DNA of 64,000 nt from Eurosta solidaginis (taxonomy: Eukaryota; Arthropoda; Insecta; Diptera; Tephritidae): NCBI RefSeq assembly GCF_040869045.1, contig NC_090323.1, positions 175,048,083-175,112,082 on the forward strand, read 5' to 3'. Below the pieces are notes generated by a model. That model saw only the letters and a program-made list of their open reading frames with translations, was not told where the DNA came from and did no database searches. Made by a program: the position numbers and the translations under genes. Positions 48,121 to 58,680 of the stretch are shown in pieces (position 1 is the stretch's first letter; the number at the start of each line of letters is the position of its first letter).

Positions 48121-50975
48121 TTGCTTTTAATTGGATTGTACTCAGTGTTTGGAGATAGAAGAAATGCGAATGGCATTGCGAATAATAGCCTAGCTTTGCT
48201 TAATGTCCTATGCAGGCACCATAAAGGTTTCAACGTGGTGCACTTTAATGCGCGTAGTTTAAATGGTGAAAAGATGGATGTAGTCAGAGCGATATTGGAA
48301 CAATCCAGTGTTGATATCATTTGTGTTTCCGAGACTTGGTTTAAACCTGAAATACTTGATGACCATTTTGGCATAAAGGGATACGTACTCTATAGGATGG
48401 ATAGAAAGGTAAAGAAAGGTGGTGGTGTTGCTATGTATTGTAAAAAACATCTTAAGTCGAGAATCATATCAAGTATAGCTGTTGGCGTCACTGAGAACTT
48501 GCTAGTTGAAGTGTCTAGTTCAATGTCCAAAGTCCTTTTTTCGTGCGTCTATAACCCTAATAAATTGTGCAACGTGAGGGAATATTTTACAATGTTGTCC
48601 TCGGTCGCAGTTGATTACACTGATATAATTATCTGCGGAGATTTTAATGTTAATCTCTTATGTAGTGACCCGTATACCTGCCGTTTGTTAGACGATGTTT
48701 CAAGTGTTGGTCTTGAAGTGGTTAATGTGTGCGTACCAACAAGGTATGGACAGAACTGCTGCCCCAGCCTTCTTGACTATTTCATTGTGTCCGATACGTC
48801 TAAAGTCTTAAAGTTTGATCAATTATCCTTTATCTCAGACCATGATCTAATTTTCTGTTCATTTGATGTAGTGCTCGATAACCACAGTGCAGTAGCTAGA
48901 CCATCCATTTCACCAGATTATCGACGACTGGACGTAAATAACCTTATTGGAGACATCTCCAGCATAAATTGGTCTGCTTGTTGGAGCTTGAGTTCGGTGC
49001 ATGAAAAGCTGAGATTTTTAAATGAAATTATTTTATACCTCTATACAACTCACGTTCCATCTCGGGTATATAGCAACAGATCTTCCTCTTGCCCTTGGTT
49101 TAATAGATCCATCCGTGCTATGATTATCAAGCGCAATAAGCTTTATTCCCTTTGGAAGAAAAACCGAAACGACGCAAATTGGCGTGCATACAAACTTACA
49201 CGAAATGAGACCACAGCCTATATTAGGAGAGAAAACTGCAGATACTACAGTAAAATGTTGAATATATCGTTGCCTAATCATGTTTTGTGGCGTAATCTGA
49301 AAAAACTTCGTATACATGTGAGTGAGAGTTCTGACTGTTCCCTTAATCCTGAAGATCTTAATGCAGCTTTTGTGGGCCAAGCTAACCCGTCTTGGCTTAA
49401 TACCAGTTTCTCAACCCCTCCCTTATATGTGGTTCCTGTTTGTCAAGTATTTGAGTTTACAGCTGTTTCGGAACTTGATGTGGCGGGATGCATAAATAAA
49501 ATAAGGTCCAACGCAATCGGTCAGGACAATATACCGCTCAAGTTTGTTAAAATAATTGCCCCGTACATTCTTCCTACATTGACGCATATTATCAACCACA
49601 GTATTACTACCTCCTGCTTCCCCGATATGTGGAAGATTGCCACGGTTATACCCATTGCAAAAACTAAGTTTGCAGATTGTCCTAGTGACTTTCGGCCTAT
49701 CAGCATTTTGCCAGCACTCCCGAAAGTCTTTGAGATATTGTTGTCGGAACAAATTCAAGACCATGTTTGCAAAAATAGTCTGCTATCACCATTCCAGTCA
49801 GGCTTCCGATCAAAGCACAGTTGGTCCACGGCTATCATAAAAATTTTAGACGACATCAGGGCACCCTTTGACAAAAACCAGTTGACTTTATTATGCCTGC
49901 TTGACTTCTCAAAAGCCTTCGACTCTGTGAACCATGACCTGCTGTGCTTAAAATTAAAAAAATTATTTTGGTTTTGATGACTCCGCAGTGCGGCTCATGC
50001 GAAGTTATCTGACGGGTAGATCCCAGCTTGTCAAAGTCGGCTCCGAAACTTCAGGTCTAAAACCACTATTGGCAGGGGTACCCCAAGGCTCTATCTTGGG
50101 TCCACTACTTTTTAGTATTTTTATTAATGACATATTTAATGCATGCCAGCATACTCATATGCATGCATATGCTGATGATGTCCAACTATATTTGTCGGGA
50201 AATCATGAGGGGACAAACGATTTATGCTCAAGATTGAATAATGACTTAATATCCATATTTGAATGGGCTAGGAAAAATGACTTATGCATGAAGAGTGAGA
50301 AATCATACGTGTTGCCTATATCTAAAAAACGAATAAGTTTCTCAAGTATTCCGCCCTTGCGCGTTGCCAGTAAATGTCTCAAACTCGTTTCAAAAGTGAC
50401 TAATCTTGGTTTTGTTATTAACACGACGCTGTCTTGTGATGATCATGTAAATTCGGTGGTTAAGAAAGTATACCATATCTTAAGAAACTTACGATTGTCT
50501 GCTATTTATACTCCGGTCAATGTTAGAAGAAAACTTGCAATTCAATTGATTATGCCGATCATTTGCTACTATGAGCTAGTGTACAGTAAACTGAGCTCCC
50601 AGTCTGCTCATAAAATTGATGTGGCATTTAATCATGTTACACGTTATGTATTCGGCTTAGCCAGATTTGATCATATATCCAGCTGGAGAGCGCGTCTACT
50701 GGGCTGTGAAATCTTCGAATATCTGAAAGCTAGGAACAGCATTTTCCTTTGTCAACTTATCATGTATAAGGAGCCTAGTTACCTATATGATAAGCTAATA
50801 TTCCCCCAGGTCTGCTCGAATCAACGACCTAATAGTACCAACTTATAACTATCTAACATCTGGACGGCTATTCTTTGTCAATGCCATTCGCCTATGGAAC
50901 TCTATTCCAGTATCCGTACGTAGTAGTCTAAATAAAAGCAACTTTAAAAATGTTCTTTATGCTCATTTTAGTTGA
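48121..50975 (+). pseudogene. LINE ORF2: endonuclease-reverse transcriptase, two frameshifts
   Basis: The first part (48121-49977) has the endonuclease: FNVVHFNARSLN, IICVSETWFKPE, IIICGDFNVNLL and FISDHDLIFCSF in the usual order. The reverse transcriptase then begins with DFRPISILPALPKVFE, QSGFRSKHSW and LLDFSKAFDSVNHDLL. A single-base indel in ATTATTTTGG (about 49966) moves the frame. The second part (49988-50848) continues with GVPQGSILGPLLFSIFINDI and the catalytic YADD (residues 61-64 of that part). Another indel near 50805-50815 shifts the frame again; the third frame carries the conserved end (LTSGRLFFVNAIRLWNSIP) to a stop at 50973-50975. The true start is unclear: an ATG at 48057 is in a different frame. 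Confidence 0.85.
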
Positions 50976-51240
50976 AACCATTATACTTCTTGAATTTCGC
51001 CATCAATATGTATGAGTGTATACAATGTTTTGTTATTGAATTTAATTATTTGTTTATTTTAGATACTAGTAAATTACGATAATTCTCTACGTTTGATGTG
51101 ATTATTTAACCTACATAACCCTCTGTTATGACTTTTGTTCTTTTTTACATTGCGATTTTGTTGTACTATAAAAGATCCTAGATCTTATTGTACTAATACT
51201 ATTTTTGCAATAAATGATAAATGATGAAATGATAAATGAT
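50976..51240 (+). other. LINE 3' UTR and tail
   Basis: Non-coding and AT-rich. It ends in a microsatellite of AAATGATGAAATGATAAATG type directly joined to satellite. Such short tandem tails, rather than poly(A), are common in several LINE clades. Confidence 0.75.
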
Positions 51241-52990
51241 AACAACAAAGGTTCCACGTAAGTCAATAGGAAATAAATTTTGTTTACTGTTATGATTTCT
51301 TTTTTTGTTTATGAAGAAAGTGTTTACACACTGGCATATGGCTTTATAACAATAGTCAATTAGTTAAAAATTAGAGTTGTTTGCTGCGTAAAATTACTAA
51401 ATACCATCAGATCTGAAGATGGACAATTTTTAGGCTAGTTTATTATGTTTACGACTTATGGCGTTTCAAATGTTTTTGAGTAATTAAGGGCTTTTGACTA
51501 ATCAAATAAAACGTATCGAATTTTAATTACTACTTTTCAATAACAACAAAGGTTCCACGTAAGTCAATAGGAAATACATTTTGTTTACTGTTATGATTTC
51601 TTTTTTTGTTTACGACGAAAGTGTTTGCACACTGACATATGGCTTTATAACAATAGTTTAATGAATTAAAAATTAGAGTTGTTTGCCGCGTAAAATCACT
51701 AAATGCCATCAGATCTGAAGATGGAAATTTTTTAGGCTAGTTTGATCATGTTTACGACTTATGGCGTTTCAAATATTTTTGAGTAATTAAGGGCCTTTGA
51801 CTAATCAAATAAAATGTAGCGAATATTAGTTAACACTTTTGAATAACAACAAAGGTTCCACGTAAGTAATAGGAAATACATTATGTTTACTGTTTTGATT
51901 TCTTTTTTTGTTTATGACGAAAGGGTTTGCATACTGACATATGGCTTTATAACAATAGTTTAATTAATTAAAAATTAGAGTTATTTGCTGCGTTAAATCA
52001 CTAAATGCCATCAGATCTAAAGATGGACAATTTTTAAGCTAGTTTGATCATGTTTACGACTTATGGCGTTTCAAATATTTTTGAGTAATTAAGGGCCTTT
52101 GACTAATCAAATAAAATGTAGCGAATATTAGTTAACACTTTTGAATAACAACAAAGGTTCCACGTAAGTAATAGGAAATACATTTTGTTTACTGTTATGA
52201 TTTCTTTTTTTGTTTATGACGAAAGTGTTTGCATACTGACATATGGCTTTATAACAATAGTTTAATTAATTAAAAATTAGGGTTGTTTGCTGCGTAAAAT
52301 CACTAAATGCCATCAGATCTGAAGATGGACAATTTTTAGGCTAGTTTGATCATGTTTACGACTTATGGCGTTTCAAATGTTTTTGACTAATTAAGGGCTT
52401 TTGACTAATCAAATAAAATGTATCGAATTTTAATTACTACTTTTCAATAAAAACAAAAGTTCCACGTAAGTCAATAGGAAATACATTTTGTTTACTGTTA
52501 TGATTTCTTTTTTTGTTTATGAAGAAAATGTTTACACACTCACATATGGCTTTATAACAATAGTAAATTAGTTGAAAATTAGAGTTGTTTGCTGCGTAAA
52601 ATCTCTAAATGCCCTCAGGTCTGAATGTGGAAAATTTTTAGGCTAGTTTGATTATATTCACGACTTATGGCGTCTCAAATGTTTTTGAGTAATTAAAGGC
52701 TTTTTACTAATCAAATAAAATGTAGCGAATTTTAGTTAACACTTTTGAATAACAACAAAAGTTCCACGTAAGTCAATAGGAAATACATTTTGTTTACTGT
52801 TATGATTTCTTTTTTTGCTTATGAAAAAAGTGTTTACACACTGACATATGGCTTTATAACAATAGTCAATTAGTTAAAAATTAGAGTTGTTTGCTGCGTA
52901 AAATCACTAAATGCCATCAGATCTGAAGATGGAAAATGTTTAGGCTAGTTTGATTATATTTACGACTTATGGCGTTTCAAATGTTTTTGA
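51241..52990 (-). repeat. Inverted satellite array, continuation after the LINE
   Basis: About six more units of the 303-bp subfamily in reverse orientation, resuming at AACAACAAAGGTTCC. One pair of neighbouring units (about 51740 and 52040) shares GCGAATATTAGTTAACAC. The array stops within TTCAAATGTTTTTGAG, and no satellite is seen again to the end of the window. Confidence 0.95.
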
Positions 52991-53613
52991 GCACCCGTGT
53001 CGTAGGGCGCGATCGCACGCAAATATAAGAAATAAAAAGAGAATAATTAATACCGAGTAGTTACAATTTATTTATAAAAGATAAATATTTCACAATATTT
53101 GTTCATGCAGGTGAAGCACTCACAGACTTCCTGTTCGTCAGGAAAGCTAATTATTTCACAGTATACTCGCAATTCAAAGCGTACAATTCTAATGTTATTA
53201 ATCCAAATGCGCATGGATGAGCGCGATAAAGCTTCAGAAAAAGTTATATTGATTAAAGAGCAAAATTAATGAAATCGACAACTCACTCCTGGTAAATTCA
53301 CATTTATGGAAACTATTAATTTGCGAATATTAATTACAATGACAAAATCGCAACTTAGTAAAAATGAAAAATGTCGAAAATGGTTGGTTTATACTACTCA
53401 CCTGGGGCTAGCTGCTGGCTCGTGAACGTTCCAAAATAGAAAGAAAGTTTAAAAAACGAAAAAGGTCCGCACCACCTGCCGATAGCTAACTTTCGTCGAG
53501 TTTTCCCCTTTAAAGTTAGCGCTCGGCAGGGGTGGGCCGTTACCGGTAAATACTAAAATTGCCAAAAGTGTACATTAGGGTGGTAGCGAATATTTAGGCT
53601 GGTGGCCTAAACA
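52991..53613 (-). repeat. 3' LTR of the minus-strand BEL element
   Basis: Its start on the minus strand forms the same kind of terminal hairpin as the 2.3-kb element (TTTAGGC, CACCA, GCCTAAA). A donor-like CCCAG then GTGAGTAG occurs on the minus strand near 53400. The outer end is not certain. A TG that could begin the LTR in the plus reading lies at about 52999, leaving CACCCG unexplained between it and satellite. Confidence 0.6.
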
Positions 53614-53632
53614 TGCCGGCCCCCTTGCGGCG
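53614..53632 (-). promoter_or_regulatory. Polypurine tract of the minus-strand BEL element
   Basis: The minus strand reads CGCAAGGGGGCCGGCA directly before the LTR start. It nearly equals the tract at 31789-31802. Confidence 0.65.
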
Positions 53633-53934
53633 AGCAACTCGAAAGAGCAAAGAAGGAAACTGATGAGTACGCCAGCAACCGACCCGAGGCGTGATAACTT
53701 AGATAAATTAAATAACTTAAAATAAATTAAAATTCCAATGGGATCTCCTGTGAACTCCCGGTCATCACTAATGCAGCCTCTCTTGGCGGAGCTGTGAATA
53801 AAAAGGGAAAAGTTAGTATGCATGTACGTGGGGTTGCTTGGTTTTGATGCACCTGGTTAATTGGATGTAATATGTATTATGTATTATATGAAGGCTGGAT
53901 GTCGCTGTAGACGCGTAAGAACGCTGCCAGACCG
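53633..53934 (-). other. Non-coding stretch between BEL Gag-protease and its 3' LTR
   Basis: No ORF of note. On the minus strand a TTTTTATTCACAG splice-acceptor-like site lies at about 53785-53797. Confidence 0.4.
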
Positions 53935-55158
53935 TTATGGCTGGAACGCTCCTGAAACGACCAGTCCGAAGATCGTCGGCTGCGTGAGGAGCCCATTGAC
54001 CGTTACTGGGGCTGTGCCACTAACCATAATGGTGGCGTACACGTCGGCCCCGAGTGTTAAGAGGACCGGCGCAGATCGATAGAAAGTCGGGTCTGCGAGT
54101 CTCATAAATTGGAAGGGTGCCGTGACCGAGGAGTCAATCGTCGCGGTTGGGTTGAGACGCGTATGCCGTGATACCACCGTTGCCTGAGTCGTGACTCGAT
54201 TCATTACCCCGTATTTCCCGCGCAACACTAGTGTGCACTTCGTAGTTCTGGCCGTATTAAGCCGTTCGAGTTGGAGGTCGTTGGCCAGGTGCGCGTCTAT
54301 CACGGACGTCGGCGCGCAGGGATCAATGAGTGCGCGCACCAGATGGAGGCGCCCCCCTGCCTCTATCCGTATGATCGCTGTAGGAGCAATAGCAATAAAT
54401 GCTCGGGTGATCGTCATCGCGTCATGGGTTTCCCGTAAGCGCCCTGTCCTGAAGCCGGCGGGGTGCGCCTGATGTGGAACGATAGTGGTGGTGGTACCCT
54501 TCTTGTATGGTTGATACGGGGCCGCTCTGCCAGTAGAGAGTCGGGTCGAGCGGAACGGACGCGGCTCCGCGCCGCCCCGGCGCCCACTGGCATTGCGGTG
54601 CGATGGGCGGAAAGGACGCGTCTCCGCGCCATCCCCGTGTTCCATGTGTCGCTGATTATTTTTCTGCTTCTCATGCTGAAGCAGCGGTCGGAAGGATCGT
54701 GCTTCTCCACTGGTCGTTGGGGCGATGGCTAAGGCGGCTGCACTTCGCGTGAACTCTTCCATCTCCTTCTCCTCCTCTTCTACCTGTTGGGCCCACGATC
54801 GTGTGTCCTCGGTGATGTTGATCGATAGCACCTCGTCGCTTTCGTCGTCGTCGCGCTCCCCGCAAGGGATCGGGCGTGGCCGTGCTTGCTCGTCCTCCAT
54901 GTGAAGCGTAGTGTGGTGTGGTTCACGGCAGCGGTGGCAACGGTCGTTGCTAGGGCATATCTCTAACCGATGGAACGGCGATAGGCAATTGGGGCAGTGC
55001 CGGTGTATAAGGACGGCCCGGAGGCGTTCTTCTGCCGACATTCCCCGGTACAGCGGGCATAGTCGCATGCCGTGGTTCTTCTGGCACAACCGGCAGGAGA
55101 CGGTGAAGGAGTCAACGCGTTGCTCCGTCTTGTTGCGTTTGACCGAGAAACCCGTCAT
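53935..55158 (-). CDS. BEL/Pao Gag-protease protein, 407 residues, no polymerase
   Basis: It starts at an ATG (55158). The N-terminal part has the three cysteine clusters typical of BEL/Pao Gag: CRLCQKNHGMRLC, then CPNCLSPFHRLEIC (CX2CX4HX4C, residues 55-68) and CHRCREPHHTTLH (74-86). Residues 105-245 are low-complexity and rich in Glu, Arg and Pro. Residues 250-407 match the DUF1758-type aspartic protease of BEL/Pao polyproteins: RALIDPCAPTSVID, then LLTLGADVYATIM and LLTQPTIFGLVVSGAF. The catalytic Asp (279) is kept, but the usual D-S/T-G is D-P-C, which may mean no proteolysis. In complete relatives the reading frame would run on into reverse transcriptase; here it ends at once. Confidence 0.82.
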   Translation of the reverse strand: MTGFSVKRNKTEQRVDSFTVSCRLCQKNHGMRLCPLYRGMSAEERLRAVLIHRHCPNCLSPFHRLEICPSNDRCHRCREPHHTTLHMEDEQARPRPIPCGERDDDESDEVLSINITEDTRSWAQQVEEEEKEMEEFTRSAAALAIAPTTSGEARSFRPLLQHEKQKNNQRHMEHGDGAETRPFRPSHRNASGRRGGAEPRPFRSTRLSTGRAAPYQPYKKGTTTTIVPHQAHPAGFRTGRLRETHDAMTITRAFIAIAPTAIIRIEAGGRLHLVRALIDPCAPTSVIDAHLANDLQLERLNTARTTKCTLVLRGKYGVMNRVTTQATVVSRHTRLNPTATIDSSVTAPFQFMRLADPTFYRSAPVLLTLGADVYATIMVSGTAPVTVNGLLTQPTIFGLVVSGAFQP

Positions 55159-56436
55159 TCTGGAACGGGAACTTGTTATTATTTGGTTTGCATTTTAAGG
55201 GGGGTTGGGTGGCGTATGGGCGGAGAGTAGAGGCTTAATTGATCGAGCTTGTGGTTGGCGTACTCGGGATAAAGGGTTGTGTGGAACGAATAATCTTATT
55301 AAGTTATTCGGTCGATGTAATGATGGGTTTGTAGTGGTTGAAACCACTGTTATATTTAATATAATTTTATTGAGATACGCCTAGAGGTATCTTTAATGTT
55401 GGTAAATATCCTCATCATAACGAAATTCTGATATTGAAAGCAGTCCTTTTTGGTGTTTGCCTAATACAGGCAATATGCGGTAATATACGCTACATTTGTG
55501 TAGCAGATGGTATCACGAGTTACCCGTGTATTTTCACGGCTCCTTGTAGTTGCCCTACAACAATTTGGTCACAAAACTCACCCACGCCGGTACAAATGTG
55601 GCTGTGAATATAACCTATGAATCCCGGTAAAATGACTAGTCAAATGACGTCGTGCATACAAATGTGCGACAAATGTAAAGAGGCCTTTACTCGCTGTCTG
55701 GGAACACTCTTTGTGTTGATTTGGGCCATGTTGTGTGAGAATCACAAATTGTGGTGTGTTTGTTGATTCCAACACAACCCTGGCGGGAGTAGCCTACGCT
55801 AACGAGTGTGGCAATTTGTAGAGCTGTCAGCTGTTCACTCTTCCAATCGCTGGAATGAGACCGCTGTGCGGTGCTGCCCATTGCAATGTAATGATACATA
55901 ATGGTCATGTCATGACGGTATTTAGGGACAGCTTGCGTCTGAGTCCTGACGCGACATTAAATTTAAAGTCTGTTCTAAAAAGTTTAATTTCTCCCTTGTT
56001 TGTAACATCGAAAGCATAGATGACACTACTTTATTCCTGCTGGGATTTCAAGCAAAAAGGGGACTGACGAAAGTCTGTCGAAACTTCAATACACAAAAAG
56101 GGCAATTTCCGTCATGAAAGCGAGACCACTATTGAGTGTGACATGTTTTAAAATGTAAAACACAAACAAAATCATGCACAGATGAACCGCGAAAATTATT
56201 TCGGTATCGAGTGGTTAACCCCCCTTTTTCCCAAGCAGGCTGATTTTGATTGTGTTTTTATGCCCAAATTTTCAAACTAAAAACTTTTCTCAAAAAAAAG
56301 AAAGAAGCAAAAAGACGGCCGAATGTCAGGAAAACTATCGAAATACAACCTGGCGCGTGTGTTTTCAGTGAAACCAGGCTGTATCTTCAGGGTTTTCGTT
56401 AGTTGATTTTTTGTTCGGTTACTAACACTCGAGTTT

Positions 56437-56457
56437 GTTGGATCCCGCGGATCCAAC
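56437..56457. repeat. Perfect 9-bp palindrome GTTGGATCC-CGC-GGATCCAAC
   Basis: A 21-bp perfect inverted repeat in otherwise undistinguished sequence. The surrounding stretch (55991-56640) has no ORF that I can support. Confidence 0.85.
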
Positions 56458-56542
56458 TTGTGATTTCATGGGGTCGCGCGCAATGTGTTTACGGCGTAAG
56501 AAAAGACAAAGGCAAATGTCATCGAGTGGCACCCTTGTTTTG

Positions 56543-56599
56543 TTCATTCAAAAATGTCATTTATTCATGGAAATGAGTATAGAGACATTTTTGAATGAA
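56543..56599. repeat. 16-bp perfect inverted repeat (hairpin), 25-nt loop
   Basis: TTCATTCAAAAATGTC (56543-56558) is followed 25 bases later by its exact complement GACATTTTTGAATGAA (56584-56599). It could be a small foldback element, the terminal repeats of a very short MITE, or a transcribed hairpin. It lies just upstream of the gene-fragment mosaic. Confidence 0.85.
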
Positions 56600-56619
56600 T
56601 TTTCATAATGAAAAAAAAC

Positions 56620-57220
56620 TGGTGCTGGGTAAGTATGCTAGTATCGTTCCTTTTTTGATAATTTTATAAAGATTCTAATTTCTTCTTCTTTTGTTTCGTT
56701 TTAGGTACTCTTTTTATTTCATTTCAGGTACACCGCTACAAATTAATGAAAAGTTGGATACAAATACCAACACGTTGCGAATGGGAAGTCATGCAACGTA
56801 ATATGAGCGGTCCAGCGGCGTTAACGAAACCATACAGCTAATTAGAGCAAGTCTTCACCCTACCTCCAAATAATGATTGGTGTAAACCAATCGATGGTTT
56901 CAACCATATATTTAGTCTACTGGTTGCTATGAAAAAGTATCCAGCTGTAATTAGGCTCCCTGAAAGTGTGCAAATCATTTTCAATGAAGAATCGCACAAA
57001 GGTGGATGTAGCATATACGAAAACGTGGGCCGATGTTGCATTTACCAAAATTCGATGAAAATTTACAATTTGTTACGGCTTCCCCCGAACAGGAGTTCGC
57101 CGATGCAGCTGTGGCGGCAGCTCAGAATTTCGAAGTGAATATTACCAAGTTGGTAAACAGTTTCTCCGACAGTACAGGTTATTTTAAGCCGGCCGCCGAG
57201 CCTCTTAGACAAATATAACG
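56620..57220 (+). pseudogene. Unrecognised decayed gene fragment with splice-like sites
   Basis: Splice-like signals appear in order: a donor-like CTGGGTAAGTATG (about 56633), acceptors ending TTTTAG (about 56703) and TTTCAG (about 56727). Downstream, several overlapping frames give short protein-like stretches, such as LPESVQIIFNEESH (about 56962-57003), and a better one from about 57030 to 57218 (FVTASPEQEFADAAVAAAQN, then KLVNSFSDSTGYFKP) ending at a stop. I cannot name the source gene. The frame changes argue for a pseudogene, and the splice sites argue for a DNA-level copy rather than a retrocopy. Confidence 0.45.
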
Positions 57221-57539
57221 TCGACTTCTAAGAAGAGTCCGGTTTGTGCTTCATATCAGTATATGGGTTAGATCGCTTTAGCTCAAGATTGCACCCGCAA
57301 TGTCAATATGGAACATACATTATTTTAAACTTTAAAATGTATGCATTCCTACTACAACTATATATAATATGCAAAGTATGAGAAAGATCAAAAATTAGTG
57401 CGTAAGGTATAAAATTTAACGCACAATTTTTTTTTTTTTTTTTTACGATAAGTGAAAACAGCAGAGCTTGGAAAACTAATGAAGCACTCGCAGAGCCGAA
57501 CCGTGTGACTCAAGAGTTACTGCGTATGCATTTGCGATA

Positions 57540-58278
57540 TTTGCGAAAATTGCTTCGGCATCATTTCATGCAGATGTATGATGATTTCAAATTAAAACAA
57601 GCTTGTGGTTATAAATATACAGTCCGGCTGCAACGGATGTTTCAAGATATAGGTCTCGCTCAAGATTTAAAATTTGAGCTTCAACCAACTTTTGGCTAAT
57701 GCAAGAATCCCACAAGAAAATGATTTTTGCATTGAAGGGTTGTCATCGGGCTCGTGGCCATTTAATCAAAGCACCATATAAGGATGCGAATTGGGACGAT
57801 CTGTACAGCAATTTAATGAGTTCTATGCAAATCGTCACTCAGGTCGTAAGCTTGATTGGCTGTATAATTTGTGTAAAGGCAACAAACGGTTTCCGAAATC
57901 GTTATGCATGGCAAGCAAGTACTTTCCAAATGACTGTGCTTCTACAATTTAATGATCAAACAAAGTTCACATTACAGCAATTGCAAGAAAGTACGCAAAT
58001 TAGGTTGGCAAATCTCAAACAGGTGCTACAAATTTTAATGAAAGCTAAATTGCTACTATGTGCCGATGATGAGAATTCGCTCAATCCCAACCCTATGTTG
58101 GAGCTATTCTTGGACCATAGAAAAACACGAAGCTTCGCATTAACATCAATCAACCGCTAAAGACAGCTCACAGTGGAGCAAGAAGCCGTGCATTCGCCTA
58201 TTGAAGAAGATCGCAAAGAAGCTGAATCATACACAGCTTATTACCGAGGTTCTCAATCAATTGGCATCACGCTTCAAG
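57540..58278 (+). pseudogene. Cullin-1-like C-terminal half, frameshifted
   Basis: Cullin-1 is the scaffold of SCF ubiquitin ligases. Segments in colinear order match its C-terminal half: [20 protein letters not shown] (about 57587), SSGSWPFNQS (about 57745), [20 protein letters not shown] (about 57820), [20 protein letters not shown] (about 57900), the winged-helix part QESTQIRLANLKQVLQILMK (about 57985), KLRININQPLKTA (about 58130), HSPIEEDRK (58190) and KLNHTQLITEVLNQLASRFK (about 58219-58278). They lie in different frames, so at least four indels separate them. The stretch that should follow EEDRK, which in Cullin-1 holds the neddylated lysine, is deleted. The C-terminal end is missing, replaced by eIF2-gamma sequence. 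Confidence 0.85.
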
Positions 58279-58284
58279 TAGGTA

Positions 58285-58398
58285 CGTCATGTAAGCCTCG
58301 TAGATTGCCCCGGTCACGACATTCTTATGGCTACAATGTTGAGCGGTGCTGCTGTTATGGATGCTGCACTATTGTTAGTTGCTGGTGTGGTCTTGTAA
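58285..58398 (+). pseudogene. eIF2-gamma GTPase fragment
   Basis: Thirty-four codons (58285-58386) encode a sequence that I recognise as the G3 region of eIF2-gamma, the GTP-binding subunit of translation initiation factor 2: [20 protein letters not shown], then [20 protein letters not shown] is the G3 motif. After this the match stops; a TAA follows five codons later. The fragment begins six bases after the Cullin-1 match ends, so two unrelated genes are fused at DNA level. Confidence 0.85.
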
Positions 58399-58680
58399 TT
58401 GATCCAGGCGTGCTAGTCGTGCCGGAAGGTACACGCCCGGCAGTACTTCCGTTTATAAACAGGAACAGCTTACGAAGAAGGACCCGCTTTCAAACCTAGG
58501 TAAGTTGCTAAAAGAGAAAATGACGACTGTGAGCATCATACCAACTCATTCCTTACTTGTCGTAGGCACCGTTGTGTTGCAACCCAAAAAGGACTCGATC
58601 TAAAAGAGTTGGTGTATTTCGACTCCATGGATCCACTCACACCGGAAACCTTGTGCGCGCTAGAATGGCTCAAATGAAGG
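58399..58680 (+). pseudogene. Unrecognised fragment with a possible 75-bp-scale intron
   Basis: A donor-like CCTAGGTAAGTTG (about 58495-58507) and an acceptor-like TTGTCGTAG (about 58558-58566) flank a short interval. The flanking frames read TAYEEGPAFKPR and then GLDLKELVYFDSMDPLTPET up to a TGA at about 58676. The reading is protein-like but I cannot assign it. Confidence 0.35.

Larger units (their letters stand above)
47324..51240 (+). mobile_element. 5'-truncated non-LTR retrotransposon (LINE), CR1/Jockey-like
   Basis: It interrupts the inverted satellite between CAATAACA and ACAACAAAGG. It contains the 3' part of ORF1 and an ORF2 with apurinic-type endonuclease and reverse transcriptase. 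ORF1 is already open at the left junction and no 5' UTR is present, as expected for incomplete target-primed reverse transcription. The 3' end is a short AATGATAA-type repeat tail (about 51210-51240) instead of poly(A). The target duplication is short or ambiguous (TAACA can be read on both sides). Two frameshifts in ORF2 make it inactive. The clade is judged from motifs only. Confidence 0.88.
52991..55990 (-). mobile_element. BEL/Pao-type LTR element, gag-protease only, partial
   Basis: On the minus strand the order is: a 5' region (about 55990-55160, partly similar to the 2.3-kb BEL-type element), a 407-residue Gag-protease ORF, a non-coding stretch, a purine tract (53614-53632), and a 3' LTR that begins TGTTTAGGCCACCAGCCTAA at 53613 and runs left to about 52991. 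No reverse transcriptase, RNase H or integrase lies between the protease and the LTR. I could not find a 5' LTR or a primer-binding site, so the right boundary is uncertain and the element may be truncated. Confidence 0.7.

Noticed and set aside
1..52990. Forkhead-like motifs (GTAAACA) twice per satellite unit, and a CENP-B box
   Set aside because: GTAAACA is short and expected often in such AT-rich DNA. I found no CENP-B box consensus. No basis to claim protein binding.
55578..55908. 65- and 73-codon ORFs upstream of the BEL Gag frame
   Set aside because: Short, overlapping and without motifs; the region resembles the non-coding leader of the 2.3-kb element.
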